A stretch of 64,000 nt of DNA from Streptomyces sp. CBMA152 (GTDB taxonomy: Bacteria; Actinomycetota; Actinomycetes; Streptomycetales; Streptomycetaceae): contig NZ_MECJ01000039.1 of assembly GCF_014596475.1 (NCBI RefSeq), forward strand, positions 186,001 to 250,000, read 5' to 3'. Position numbers and translations under genes: made by a program. Positions 26,301 to 33,635 of the stretch are shown piece by piece. Within the stretch, counting starts at the first letter, position 1; every line of letters begins with the position of its first letter. The notes beneath the pieces were generated by a model, which ran no database searches, was not told the DNA's origin, and saw only the letters and a list, made by a program, of their open reading frames with translations.

Positions 26301-27031
26301 GAGACTTCACCGGCGCCTCCGCCGTACGCCGCGGCGACCTCGCAGCCTTCGCCAAGGACGAAGACGCCGAAGTCCTGGTCGCCCCCCTGATGGCAATCGA
26401 GCGCGGCCACAACATCCTCAACCAGAGTCACAAAGCCGCCTTCGGGACCGTCCTCTTCCTCGCCCGTCCCCACCCGCGCCCCGACGACCTTTCGCTGGCC
26501 GTCTTCGCCATCAACGACTGGGTCACCAGGTTCGTCCGCAACCAGCCAGATGCCGAGGCGGGAACCTTCGGTAAACTCGTGGCCGACGCAGCGGACATGG
26601 ACACCGCCGGGCTCGCCTTCCGCCTCGCGGCTCGCAAGGAGTGGCGCCGCCTGCTGTCCCGACGCTACATCTACTCCCAGCTCAACGACGCGGAGAAGAC
26701 CTCCTTCGCCTGGGATCAGCTGGTCACCATCTGGCAGGTCATCGGCCGACTGGTGCGCGGCGGAGTGCCCGCGCGGGTGGTATTCGTCGACGCGGCCTTC
26801 GCCCCTGCACTCGCCGAGGCCGGTGCCCCGCCCGCCGCAGCGACCCGCAGCGGACGCCGCCGCAACGACCACGGCCTGCTCATCAAACTCCGCGACGTCC
26901 TCGCGCCCTACTTCGACGACGACATCACACCCGAGTCGTTTGCCGACCCCGCCGACCCCGCCCTGGTCCGCACGCTCTACCACCCGCTCTACGACGCTCT
27001 GTGCGGCCTGAGCACCCGAACTGACCGCTGA
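23378..27031 (+). CDS. DinG-type superfamily 2 helicase with pPIWI-RE Z domain
   Basis: A 1217-residue protein. Residues about 1-120 match the pPIWI-RE 'Z' domain (VNPSLLCQVELGLYLM, YTLLGGYPFAAAAG, LLWKLRRRRMW, LRGYRLPEG). The helicase core has Walker A GMVGAGKST (about 258-266), a DEAD box in IIVDEADR (about 470), and motif VI QVIGRLVRGG (about 1119). Between motifs I and II, cysteines (VCILDAQ, APCTELR, GCPVWSVCPRH) fit the Fe-S insertion of DinG/XPD helicases. An acidic stretch (about 585-610) interrupts the core. Such helicases probably unwind R-loops or duplex ends for the PIWI and REase partners. It starts at a GTG inside the previous gene. Confidence 0.8.
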   Translation: MRNSSEWYQRLAKALEPVWPQDHQDVNPSLLCQVELGLYLMESLDPSGDAHGVYTLLGGYPFAAAAGIATTPAQSARLDVARHLLWKLRRRRMWHQCLETYVQLPERLRGYRLPEGGGPARRVEPTIAADRFDRFEHALSRLPHFDQRQLPPAPAGQARFTERHRPASVTIPEQLCFPPATGHDLSHVPHTAGHPLDIPLAELAETARWMEEAETARGLTAGHWVRRLEDLQLDALSVDGQRFEKTTVLRMDRLLHLVGMVGAGKSTLMHLIAVWGARKGLRTTLVVGDVAEQLTLVGQFRDLDLQAAPVIGGTTREQHASRLHRRLAARGQASLLQHDDPAFDDLSSVCILDAQRGLEAAEPLRYVDAPCTELRPVKKPGPTAVGEIPLPVYRHDLSEAPAESEMARSDHGCPVWSVCPRHAPDRELVDALIWVANPASLLQSAVPNHLNAERLRHLELACLRSDIIIVDEADRVQMQLDTAFAPSATLIVRGPDSWLDRLGIHKIDELARQGRLPLSARDVERWSASLDLVHIAANRLYRRLITDHDLRRWADIEYFSAWTLQEKLVNEWYPRPRVTGPLPDETSSDAEVYDSDDEADGDAPLPRTPDTEPWDIRRNEVTKAFDAFRDDPLGDRGPHNDLADALIRSAGALLHHLDQTATSQRVRSVLDTLLTGSPLLDGSLRQEPPGPGKPDRDPVDIWGSEPWLEREARRLEFTLVLAALHQRLERVTFLWPQAEAALHLDTADNELSRRPPLDYAPVVPEAPMGNVLGFQYLPEDPERGPDGDEHRSGTLRFFRCAGVGRELLLHLHALGADPAAGRPGPHVLLMSGTSWAGTSTRAHIMAPVTAILKPHQAAVDSIRQTLFTTLFLYDGEGTPLTLSGARLDTRERVLAQMVTQLGKSAPGSTSLLDQELRQIEDGERRRALLLVGSYQDARIAADLLERMPRWRGKVRVLASDKAELDHAGPGDTATGDFTGASAVRRGDLAAFAKDEDAEVLVAPLMAIERGHNILNQSHKAAFGTVLFLARPHPRPDDLSLAVFAINDWVTRFVRNQPDAEAGTFGKLVADAADMDTAGLAFRLAARKEWRRLLSRRYIYSQLNDAEKTSFAWDQLVTIWQVIGRLVRGGVPARVVFVDAAFAPALAEAGAPPAAATRSGRRRNDHGLLIKLRDVLAPYFDDDITPESFADPADPALVRTLYHPLYDALCGLSTRTDR

Positions 27032-27057
27032 GCCACAGCAAGGAGACTACAAAGACC

Positions 27058-30000
27058 ATGGCCGCCAAGTACCGCGACACCAGCCGGGCCGCCTACCTTC
27101 TGAAGCCCAACGCGGCGCCCTGGACCGCCCGTTACCGGGCACTGCCCTTTGCGGAGCAGTGGCACGAAAGCGTTCTGGACCTCTGCAACCTAGGCCGTCC
27201 CCCCGAGGCCGAGCCCTACCGCGCTGCGCCCGTCGCCAGATTCAACGGAGTTCTGCAGAGCCTCGCCCCCGACCTGGTCGTCCGCGGCCGTCCCCGCGAC
27301 CCGCAGCAACTGGCCGAGGACTTCTGGCTCTACACCCCCTCCGACGCCCCCCACCCGCTTCCCGGCGACACCTTGAACCGGCTGAGCGGCGCCTGGCTTC
27401 AAGACCTCCGCCCCGAACCCGCACATCACCGGGCAGTCCTGGACACCCACACGGCGCTGCGTTCCTGCCCGCCGCAGTGGCAGGATGTCACCGTCGACCT
27501 CCTCGACTGCCCCACGACCGACGGTGGAACCGCGGCTCCGCGCGACCGGCAATACCAACTCGCAACCGATGCCCTGGCCCGGCGCATCCTCGCCCTGGGA
27601 CCCTACGAACACAGCGCCGGCAGCCTGCACTTCCGGGCCGTGCCGCGAGGCCCGCGCCAGCAGGGAGCGGAACTCCTCTCACAGCCTCTTTCGCATGTGG
27701 TCAAGGGGCGCGAGTGGTGGTTCTCCATCGTGATCAACATTTCGCTACACACCGTCCCCTTCGACCCTCGCCCCCGTCTCCACCTGCACACGGGAGTACG
27801 CCGCTGGGCAACTCGCCTCGACGCGAGGAAACAGCGCCTGCGGCTGCCGTACGGCCGCGACACCTCGGTCTACCTGCTGCCTGGCATCCCCTGGCTCCCC
27901 GGAGCACCCATCAGCGAGCGGTACGCCGTGGCCCGGCTGACCTGGGACCGCGGCACCGAGGGCTATGCCTGGAAGAACAACGGCCCCGCCCAGATCCTCG
28001 GCAGGCTGGCGCTCAACCGACCCTTCCCCGACCCCGCCAGCCTGCTTGCCACACCGGAGGAGTGGATCGGCGACGGGGACGGCACCCGCGCCGCCGTCGT
28101 CCACAGCACGCACATGGGTGCTCACGGCATCGGTGCCGGCCTCATGTCACACCAGCGTTCACAGATCGTCCAGTGGGCCGAACAGGCGTTGCCCGAGCAG
28201 CTACGCCGGGTACCCTCCCTCAGCCGGGCGAGCGCCGGCAGCAGCGCCCCCGCCAATGCCCGGCCCAAGCCCAAGGCGGCGGAGAAGGAAGCGGAGGCGC
28301 AACGCGAAGCCCGCGCCCGCCGGACCGCACTCGCGGTGGCAGCCAGGATCAACCAGGGACAGGACCCCGTCGAGGTCATCAAGGGGACGGGAGGCGGGTG
28401 CCTCGTCGAAGCCAGACTGCTGTGGCAGAGCCCGTCGTTCCGGGATGCGGCCATTGAGGCCCTCGCCGACGTCCTCGGGCTGGACGGCGACGGCAGCCGC
28501 CCGGAGTCAGCCACTGCCGAGAACGCATACGAGCGGGCCGTACCCGGAAGCCCCGTCACTCTCGAATGGAAAGCCCCGGAACTCACTCTCCGCCTCCGCT
28601 GTCTGCGCACCACCAAGGGAATCACCGACACTCTGGGCATCGACCCCGCAGCGCGGCCCAGGGGCAAAGCCCTGGAGGCCGGTATCAACGCCCGGCGGAA
28701 GGCTGCCGCCGCATTCTTGGCAGACGACGGAGCTGACCCGCTTCACCCCAGCTTCGCCCTCGTGGAGATCGACCGCCGCCAGGACTTCGCCCACCGTTTG
28801 GATGACCCCAAGTACGCGCTACGGTTGGGCTGTGCGGACGCGGGCGTCCTGACGCAATTCGCGCTCGTCCCCACGAAGGCCAAGGGCTACAACAGCGAGA
28901 AGAACCTCTCCCACCGGGTCCATTCGGGCTGGGAGGACGCTCTGCGCCAGTACGGTGTCCGTGTCCTACCCGAGCACACGCTCGGCGAAGCCATCCCCAA
29001 GGACCTGCGCTACGTCGCCACGTACATGGTCAAGCGGCGCAAGGACGGCCCCACCCGACTGCCCCGCCACACCCCGGTGGCCGTCATGGTCACACCGCTG
29101 GCACCGGGCAGCGGCCTGGCGGCCGTCACAGGCTGGGACGAGCGGACAGGACGCTGGATTCCCTACCCCCAGTTCCTGCTCGGCCTGGTCAAGACAGCCG
29201 AAATCCCGGAGGTCAGCGAACCCACCGAGGCTGCGCCGCCCACGGACACCGAAGCCGCGGCCTTCGTACCGCAGCAGCGCTCGAAGTACCGCGTCTGGCA
29301 GCAGAACATGGACGAACAGCGCCGGGCGACCGCCCGATACCTCCAGAAAATGGTCCGCTCTCTTCGCGGCCGACCCACTGCTCTGCTGACCCATTCGCAG
29401 AACAGCCGGCTGCACTGGCCGTGGCTCCAGGACGGCCGAACCGAACGGGACCTGATCAAGCCCGGGCACGCGCAGCCGGTGGGACTCGACCCCGATCTCC
29501 GGTTGATTCGCGTACGTACGGCAGCAGGGCGGGAGACCCCGCAGTGGTGGGGCAACGCCTCTCCCGGTGAAGTCAACGGCCTGCCCCAGGGGCTGTGGAT
29601 GGAGGACGAAGGCGCGGCACGCTCCTCCGGCCGGATCTTCTACAGCACCACACCCAAAGCGAGCACTTTCCGAGACTCCGCCGTCGAGGCCGACAAAATC
29701 GCGCCCCGGCCGCTGCGCCAGGGACCCAACAAGGGCAAACCCACCATCGATACACACATCCCGGCCTGGAACCCCGGGCTAGTGGAGATCGCAGTGCTGG
29801 GCTGCCACGAGGATGCCGGCGACTCACCCGAAGCACTCGCTCTGGCGGTGCACCAGCTGCGCCAAGCCCCCGATTACCTGGACGCACTCTCCCTCCCCCT
29901 GCCCCTGCACCTGGCGAGCCTCGCCCAGCACTACGTGCTGCCGACGGTCGCCGAGGCAGAGGCGGGTGAGGCTGAGGAATCCTCCCTGGAGGAGCTGGCC

Positions 30001-30165
30001 ACCACCGAGGTGGCAGGCAACGTCAATGGGCAGCGCGTAGCGGCGGCGCTGGGAGTGATCGAGGAAGGCACGGACGCCGAGCCGGCAGACCTGGACCCGG
30101 AATACGCAGAGGATCCCGGCCTCGCCCAAGCACCGGAGGACGAACAGCTCGCCTTGTTCCCCTGA
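27058..30165 (+). CDS. pPIWI-RE family PIWI protein
   Basis: A 1035-residue protein, last gene of the operon, 26 bases after the helicase with AAGGAG before its ATG. The N-terminal 400 residues correspond to the pPIWI-RE 'X' region. A MID-like segment lies at about 500-720 (HPSFALVEIDRRQDFAHR, KYALRLGCADAGVLTQFALV). The C-terminal RNase H-fold PIWI domain (about 740-990) lacks the DEDx catalytic set and instead shows an Arg-rich strand (LRLIRVRT, about 815-821) and the Glu of LVEIAVLG (E910), followed by ALAVHQLRQAP and PLPLHLASLAQHYVLPT. These are the R and E features naming the family. Known predictions are that it uses a guide to recognise invading DNA or R-loops. The tail is acidic. Confidence 0.82.
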   Translation: MAAKYRDTSRAAYLLKPNAAPWTARYRALPFAEQWHESVLDLCNLGRPPEAEPYRAAPVARFNGVLQSLAPDLVVRGRPRDPQQLAEDFWLYTPSDAPHPLPGDTLNRLSGAWLQDLRPEPAHHRAVLDTHTALRSCPPQWQDVTVDLLDCPTTDGGTAAPRDRQYQLATDALARRILALGPYEHSAGSLHFRAVPRGPRQQGAELLSQPLSHVVKGREWWFSIVINISLHTVPFDPRPRLHLHTGVRRWATRLDARKQRLRLPYGRDTSVYLLPGIPWLPGAPISERYAVARLTWDRGTEGYAWKNNGPAQILGRLALNRPFPDPASLLATPEEWIGDGDGTRAAVVHSTHMGAHGIGAGLMSHQRSQIVQWAEQALPEQLRRVPSLSRASAGSSAPANARPKPKAAEKEAEAQREARARRTALAVAARINQGQDPVEVIKGTGGGCLVEARLLWQSPSFRDAAIEALADVLGLDGDGSRPESATAENAYERAVPGSPVTLEWKAPELTLRLRCLRTTKGITDTLGIDPAARPRGKALEAGINARRKAAAAFLADDGADPLHPSFALVEIDRRQDFAHRLDDPKYALRLGCADAGVLTQFALVPTKAKGYNSEKNLSHRVHSGWEDALRQYGVRVLPEHTLGEAIPKDLRYVATYMVKRRKDGPTRLPRHTPVAVMVTPLAPGSGLAAVTGWDERTGRWIPYPQFLLGLVKTAEIPEVSEPTEAAPPTDTEAAAFVPQQRSKYRVWQQNMDEQRRATARYLQKMVRSLRGRPTALLTHSQNSRLHWPWLQDGRTERDLIKPGHAQPVGLDPDLRLIRVRTAAGRETPQWWGNASPGEVNGLPQGLWMEDEGAARSSGRIFYSTTPKASTFRDSAVEADKIAPRPLRQGPNKGKPTIDTHIPAWNPGLVEIAVLGCHEDAGDSPEALALAVHQLRQAPDYLDALSLPLPLHLASLAQHYVLPTVAEAEAGEAEESSLEELATTEVAGNVNGQRVAAALGVIEEGTDAEPADLDPEYAEDPGLAQAPEDEQLALFP

Positions 30166-30799
30166 GGGGCGAGGGAGCGCTGGCACCCCCACCGGCGCTG
30201 CCCTTGTTCTGCGGGGCGCATCCCATGAACGGAGATCATGCTTCCCTGCGCCGATTATGCACGGCCGGTCCCCTTCGAGGAGGCACCCTCGGTATCGGCG
30301 GGCTCGATCTCCGATTTGAGGGCGGAAAGCCGGGGACCGGGCGCCAGCGACCGCCATGATGCCGATGACTTCATGGGCAGCGGATCGGACGCGACACCGC
30401 TCTTGCCACGACGGGGGCCTCCGCACGGCACCGTTGGTTGTCTCGCAGGGCCGCGTCCTGGAGCGCTGCCTCCGGGACAGGGCAGCATGGTGAATGTGCA
30501 CGGGGTTTTGTCGGTGGTATGGAGCTGGCAGCGGGCGGCACCGCTGCTCGGCCACCGGATCGGACCCGATCGTCGGCACGTTGGTGCGCTGCCCTGTGGC
30601 GCAGACAGCTGTGGAGAAGCCGCCTCGGTCGTGCATCGACCTGAATAAGCTGTCGGCTTCCGTGCCTGTCAACGGTCATCGGGTTGCCCAGGTCGTGATC
30701 CCGAGTAGGTGTCGGACGCGGTGCAGGCGTCAGCCCGGTGTCGTCTTTGGCTTTGCGGGCGAGTGTTCCCGGGAGTCTGGGGTGCGGGTGCAGCGGCGT
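30166..30799. other. Intergenic, about 630 bases, no gene supported
   Basis: This lies between the pPIWI-RE operon and the minus-strand Mrr cluster. Short frames on both strands lack ribosome-binding sites and conserved motifs. It probably contains the operon terminator, but no clear hairpin with a U-tract is visible. Confidence 0.35.
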
Positions 30800-30892
30800 C
30801 TACCAAGGGATTGCGCCCGAGTGTTGGAAGGACACCAAGGGCCAGACGATCAGGGGGATGAGGATCAGAAGTATCAAGCAGTCCAGTGACAT
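30800..30892 (-). CDS. Possible 30-residue hydrophobic peptide
   Basis: The frame gives MSLDCLILLILIPLIVWPLV followed by a short polar tail with one His and one Trp. It is almost entirely one transmembrane helix and lies 86 bases downstream of the second Mrr-like gene, in the same direction. No strong ribosome-binding site is visible. Toxin-like small membrane peptides have this form, but chance is possible. Confidence 0.3.
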   Translation of the reverse strand: MSLDCLILLILIPLIVWPLVSFQHSGAIPW

Positions 30893-30978
30893 CGCCCAGG
30901 CTGCGGTCTGCCCTCGTGGCCGAGGTGGCGCGGGCCGGATTCTCCTTCGGCTGTGTCCGACGGGCGGGTGGAGACACG

Positions 30979-31686
30979 TCAGGTGAGGACGTTGACGGCT
31001 TGGTACAGGTGGGTGCCATGCGCCCACTTCTTGATCTCGGCGCGGCCGAGAACGGTGATGTGGTGCTGGCGTGCGAACGTGGCAGCGGGCTCGGTGAACC
31101 CGGCCAGGCCGATCATGATGGCCACGTCGGCGCCGTGGTGGGGCCGCGCGGTGCCGTTGAACTGCTGCACGTGCCCGGAGGTGACGCGTGCGCGGTAGCG
31201 TTTGCATTGGAGGATGACGAGGTCGCCGTCGCTGTCGACCGCACGGACATCGGCGCCCAGGTCCCCTGCTCCGCCAACGCGTTGCACGTCGGTGAATCCG
31301 TCACGGACCAGGAGCTCGGCGCACGCCTCCTCGAACTCGCTCGGGCTCATGGCCGCCAGCTCCCGCATGCGGAAGGTCACGCCTTCGTCGGCCGTGTCCG
31401 GTTCCGGCCCGGGTGGGGCGGCAGGCAGGGGTCCGACGTAGCCGCCTGCGAAGCCGAGTACGACGAGCACGGCCCTGGCTGCGCCCACGAGCATCACCAG
31501 CGCGCCGGCGCCGATGAGGGCGGCCCACCAGGGATGGCCGGTGAGCCATGCCCAGGGTCCGTTGAATATCCACGCCACGGCGGTGCCGGTCAGCCACGTC
31601 CACAGCATCTTGCCGAGTGCGAGGGCGAAGACGCCGTAGAGCAGTGTTTTCAGGAACGGATCGAGACGGCCGTCCTCGTCGAACAT
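30979..31686 (-). CDS. Membrane-anchored Mrr-like restriction endonuclease (second of a tandem pair)
   Basis: A 235-residue protein. The ATG at 31686 is chosen for the GGAGG six bases upstream; an alternative ATG two codons earlier overlaps that site. Two hydrophobic helices (TLLYGVFALALGKMLWTWL, ALIGAGALVMLVGAARAVLV) precede an Mrr-type domain: the helix SPSEFEEACAELLVRDGF, then GGAGDLGADVRAV and VILQCKRY, giving the D-x(n)-QxK catalytic pattern. Mrr enzymes cut modified or foreign DNA. The membrane anchor could place it at the DNA entry point. It is a paralogue of the next gene upstream. Confidence 0.75.
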   Translation of the reverse strand: MFDEDGRLDPFLKTLLYGVFALALGKMLWTWLTGTAVAWIFNGPWAWLTGHPWWAALIGAGALVMLVGAARAVLVVLGFAGGYVGPLPAAPPGPEPDTADEGVTFRMRELAAMSPSEFEEACAELLVRDGFTDVQRVGGAGDLGADVRAVDSDGDLVILQCKRYRARVTSGHVQQFNGTARPHHGADVAIMIGLAGFTEPAATFARQHHITVLGRAEIKKWAHGTHLYQAVNVLT

Positions 31687-31732
31687 GACCATCCTCCAGG
31701 GCGAGTTGAAGAGCTGGAACGTGGCTGTGGGA

Positions 31733-32413
31733 TCAGGCGGCGCGGCGAAGCATGCGGCGCGGACGGGTGGGCAGGGCGAACAGTTCGTGCAGGGCGGCAC
31801 CGTCCTGGGCCCACTGGTGCAGTCGTTCGCGGTCGACCAGGTGGATGTGGTGGCGCGCACCCCAGGCAGGTGCATCGCGAGTGAAGCCCCCGTTGGTCAC
31901 GATCACCGCATGCTGTGCGCCGTGCACGGGACCGGCGGTGCGGTTGACCGCGTACCGGACGGGAGCGCCGACCTTGGCGCCGATGCGGGTGTGCTTGGCC
32001 TGGAGCACTGCACGTCCAAGAAGCGGGTGCTCGGCTGTCACGTCGGCGGCCTGGTCGCCACCTCCTCCGACCCGCTGTGCGCGCCAGCCGTCACGGATCA
32101 TCAGGTCGCGCAGAGCCTCCTCGAAGGCACGTTCGTCCATGGCGTCGAGCTGGTCTGCCCGGAAGGACAGAGCCGCCCGGCGGACACGGTCGCGCCGTTG
32201 TCTGCTCCGGGTGAGGCCCGCGCGCAGTGCCCCGGCGCCAGCGACGGCAAGGAGGGTGAGCGACGGCCACTGCCAGTGCGTGATGAGGGCGCTGAGGAGG
32301 ACGCGCAGCCCAGGCGGCAGCAGGGTCGTGACCGCTGCGAAGGTGAGGCCCGCGGCGGCGAGTTCGGCGGGTCTGCGGGGGCGGTGGATACGCAGCCGGC
32401 GTCGGCGGCTCAT
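31733..32413 (-). CDS. Membrane-anchored Mrr-like restriction endonuclease (first of a tandem pair)
   Basis: A 226-residue protein starting at 32413, where ATGA overlaps the stop of the small membrane-protein gene upstream. Two hydrophobic segments (LAAAGLTFAAVTTLLPPGL and SLTLLAVAGAGALRAGL) come first. The Mrr domain has MDERAFEEALRDLMIRDGW, GGGGDQAADVTAE and AVLQAKHT, again D...QxK. The two tandem copies share architecture but have diverged well, so they are not a recent duplication. Confidence 0.75.
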   Translation of the reverse strand: MSRRRRLRIHRPRRPAELAAAGLTFAAVTTLLPPGLRVLLSALITHWQWPSLTLLAVAGAGALRAGLTRSRQRRDRVRRAALSFRADQLDAMDERAFEEALRDLMIRDGWRAQRVGGGGDQAADVTAEHPLLGRAVLQAKHTRIGAKVGAPVRYAVNRTAGPVHGAQHAVIVTNGGFTRDAPAWGARHHIHLVDRERLHQWAQDGAALHELFALPTRPRRMLRRAA

Positions 32414-32553
32414 CCGCGGGACGGCGCGGGCTGAGAGACGAGCGGTGTGGGGTGCTGCTCGGTCGGGATGCTGGCGGAAGTGTCTCCGAGCCCGAAGAAC
32501 TTGACCCACAGGACGGCGAGGGCGACGAGTCCGACCGTTAGCCAGCCGGACAT
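32410..32553 (-). CDS. Small single-pass membrane protein coupled to the Mrr pair
   Basis: 47 residues from the ATG at 32553: MSGWLTVGLVALAVLWVKFF forms one transmembrane helix, followed by a polar, proline-rich tail. The stop overlaps the Mrr start (ATGA), which supports translation. The frame stays open further upstream. A strong site (AGGGG, eight bases before ATGTCGAAGCCGCCC near 32631) drives a different frame, so a small indel may have separated the original start from this frame. Function unknown. Confidence 0.55.
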   Translation of the reverse strand: MSGWLTVGLVALAVLWVKFFGLGDTSASIPTEQHPTPLVSQPAPSRG

Positions 32554-32639
32554 CCGGCGCGCCGCGCGGGCCCGGATTGCTACGGATGTGGGCGCGAACG
32601 TGGTGATAGTCGGCGGGCGGCTTCGACATATCGGGTTCC

Positions 32640-33219
32640 CCTCCCGTGATCACGGGCCGCACCCCGCGGCCCTGAAACTGTGTGTACCAATGGCCACTGA
32701 CAACTCCGGGCGGATCATGGGCAGTTGTCGCGGTCGCGCGGCGGGATCTCGCCAAGTGCGTCAGTACGGCGCGTCAGCGAGTGGCCGACGGGACGGAGGA
32801 AGCCGTTGTGCTGCAGCTTTTCGTCTTGGATCAGTTCGGCCGACGGGCCGTTGCGGTGGATTCTGGTGGTCCAGGACGCTTCACGTGCTGTGAGCGGCAC
32901 GGTCACTGGAGACGAGGCTGGCGAACGTTGGCGGATTGTGGTCGCCCGTATCCTCGTCGCGGGAGAGGGTTCCACCGTGTTGAGTCGCCAAAGTTCTCTC
33001 AGGCACTCGCTGCGGCATTTCCCAAGGGCCCGGTCGTGGTCGCCCTGTCCGTCGATTTCGCCGACGTGGTGCGCCAGCCCCAGAAAGTGGCTATCTCCGG
33101 GCTGTTCGCCTGTGGGGAGAATGTTCCGCTGGGGGTAGGAGCCCGCGGTGTGATGCCGCCGCACATTGAGTAGGGGCGAGCCGCCGGTGCTGACACGCCG
33201 GCGGCCGGGACCGACCACC
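32640..33219. other. Unresolved stretch, about 580 bases
   Basis: The plus strand has an open frame ending near 33173 with a protein-like tail (FPKGPVVVALSVDFADVV...MPPHIE), and the minus strand is also largely open. Neither shows a good start or a family I know. It may be a decayed gene. No terminator or RNA is evident. Confidence 0.3.
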
Positions 33220-33405
33220 TGGTGGAGGAGCGGGAGGAAGTCTGCGAGGGGCAGCCGGTAGGGCGGGCCACGGAGCAGTCCGTCGATGCCGGTCACGGGC
33301 GGACGGAGAGTCAACTCATCGTTGTCCCGTCCAGAGCAGGTGCGGCGTCGGTTCGAACGAAGTCTCTCGGGGGCGGTCGGGGCATGCGGTGGCGCTGAGT
33401 GCAGT
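33220..33405 (+). repeat. Diverged repeat, copy A (second copy at 48614)
   Basis: About 185 bases align with 48614-48800 at roughly 80 percent identity. Exact anchors are TGGTGGAGGAGCGGGAGGAAG at the left edge (21 bases from 33220, shown here only as an anchor) and GTCCCGTCCAGAGCAG. In both places the repeat is followed by an IS110-type left end. It is either the target into which both elements inserted or the edge of a larger composite element. Confidence 0.6.
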
Positions 33406-33446
33406 GGGACGGTTGCGTAGCACTGTTCCGGACGGGGTCTGGCGCA

Positions 33447-33635
33447 TGACTTTTTTGACTGAAGTGTCTTGTCGCGGGAATGTCGACTGCTGTTGCGGAT
33501 GGTGCTTGCTGTCACCGAGCCACAGGGCGTGTCCCAATAGGGGCCTTGCCGTCTTTCAGGCGCCATCACGGTTCAGACCGCCCGACCGGCAGGTGCCAGC
33601 CACCCAGCACATCACCACGCGGGAGGCAGACCATC
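33447..33635 (+). ncRNA. IS110 left end with candidate bridge-RNA region
   Basis: This is the 190-base non-coding end upstream of the transposase. Its start (TGACTTTTTTGACTGAAGTGTC region) resembles the starts at 37976 and 48945, and it shares GTGTCCCRATAGGGGCC (33529-33545) with the solo copy. In IS110-family elements this region encodes the bridge RNA that pairs with target and donor DNA. The RNA itself is inferred from family knowledge and size. Confidence 0.5.

Noticed and set aside
32715..33569. 284-codon minus-strand frame covering the repeat and the IS110 left end
   Set aside because: It crosses an IS boundary and, in the second repeat copy, the corresponding frame is broken, so it is unlikely to be a current gene.
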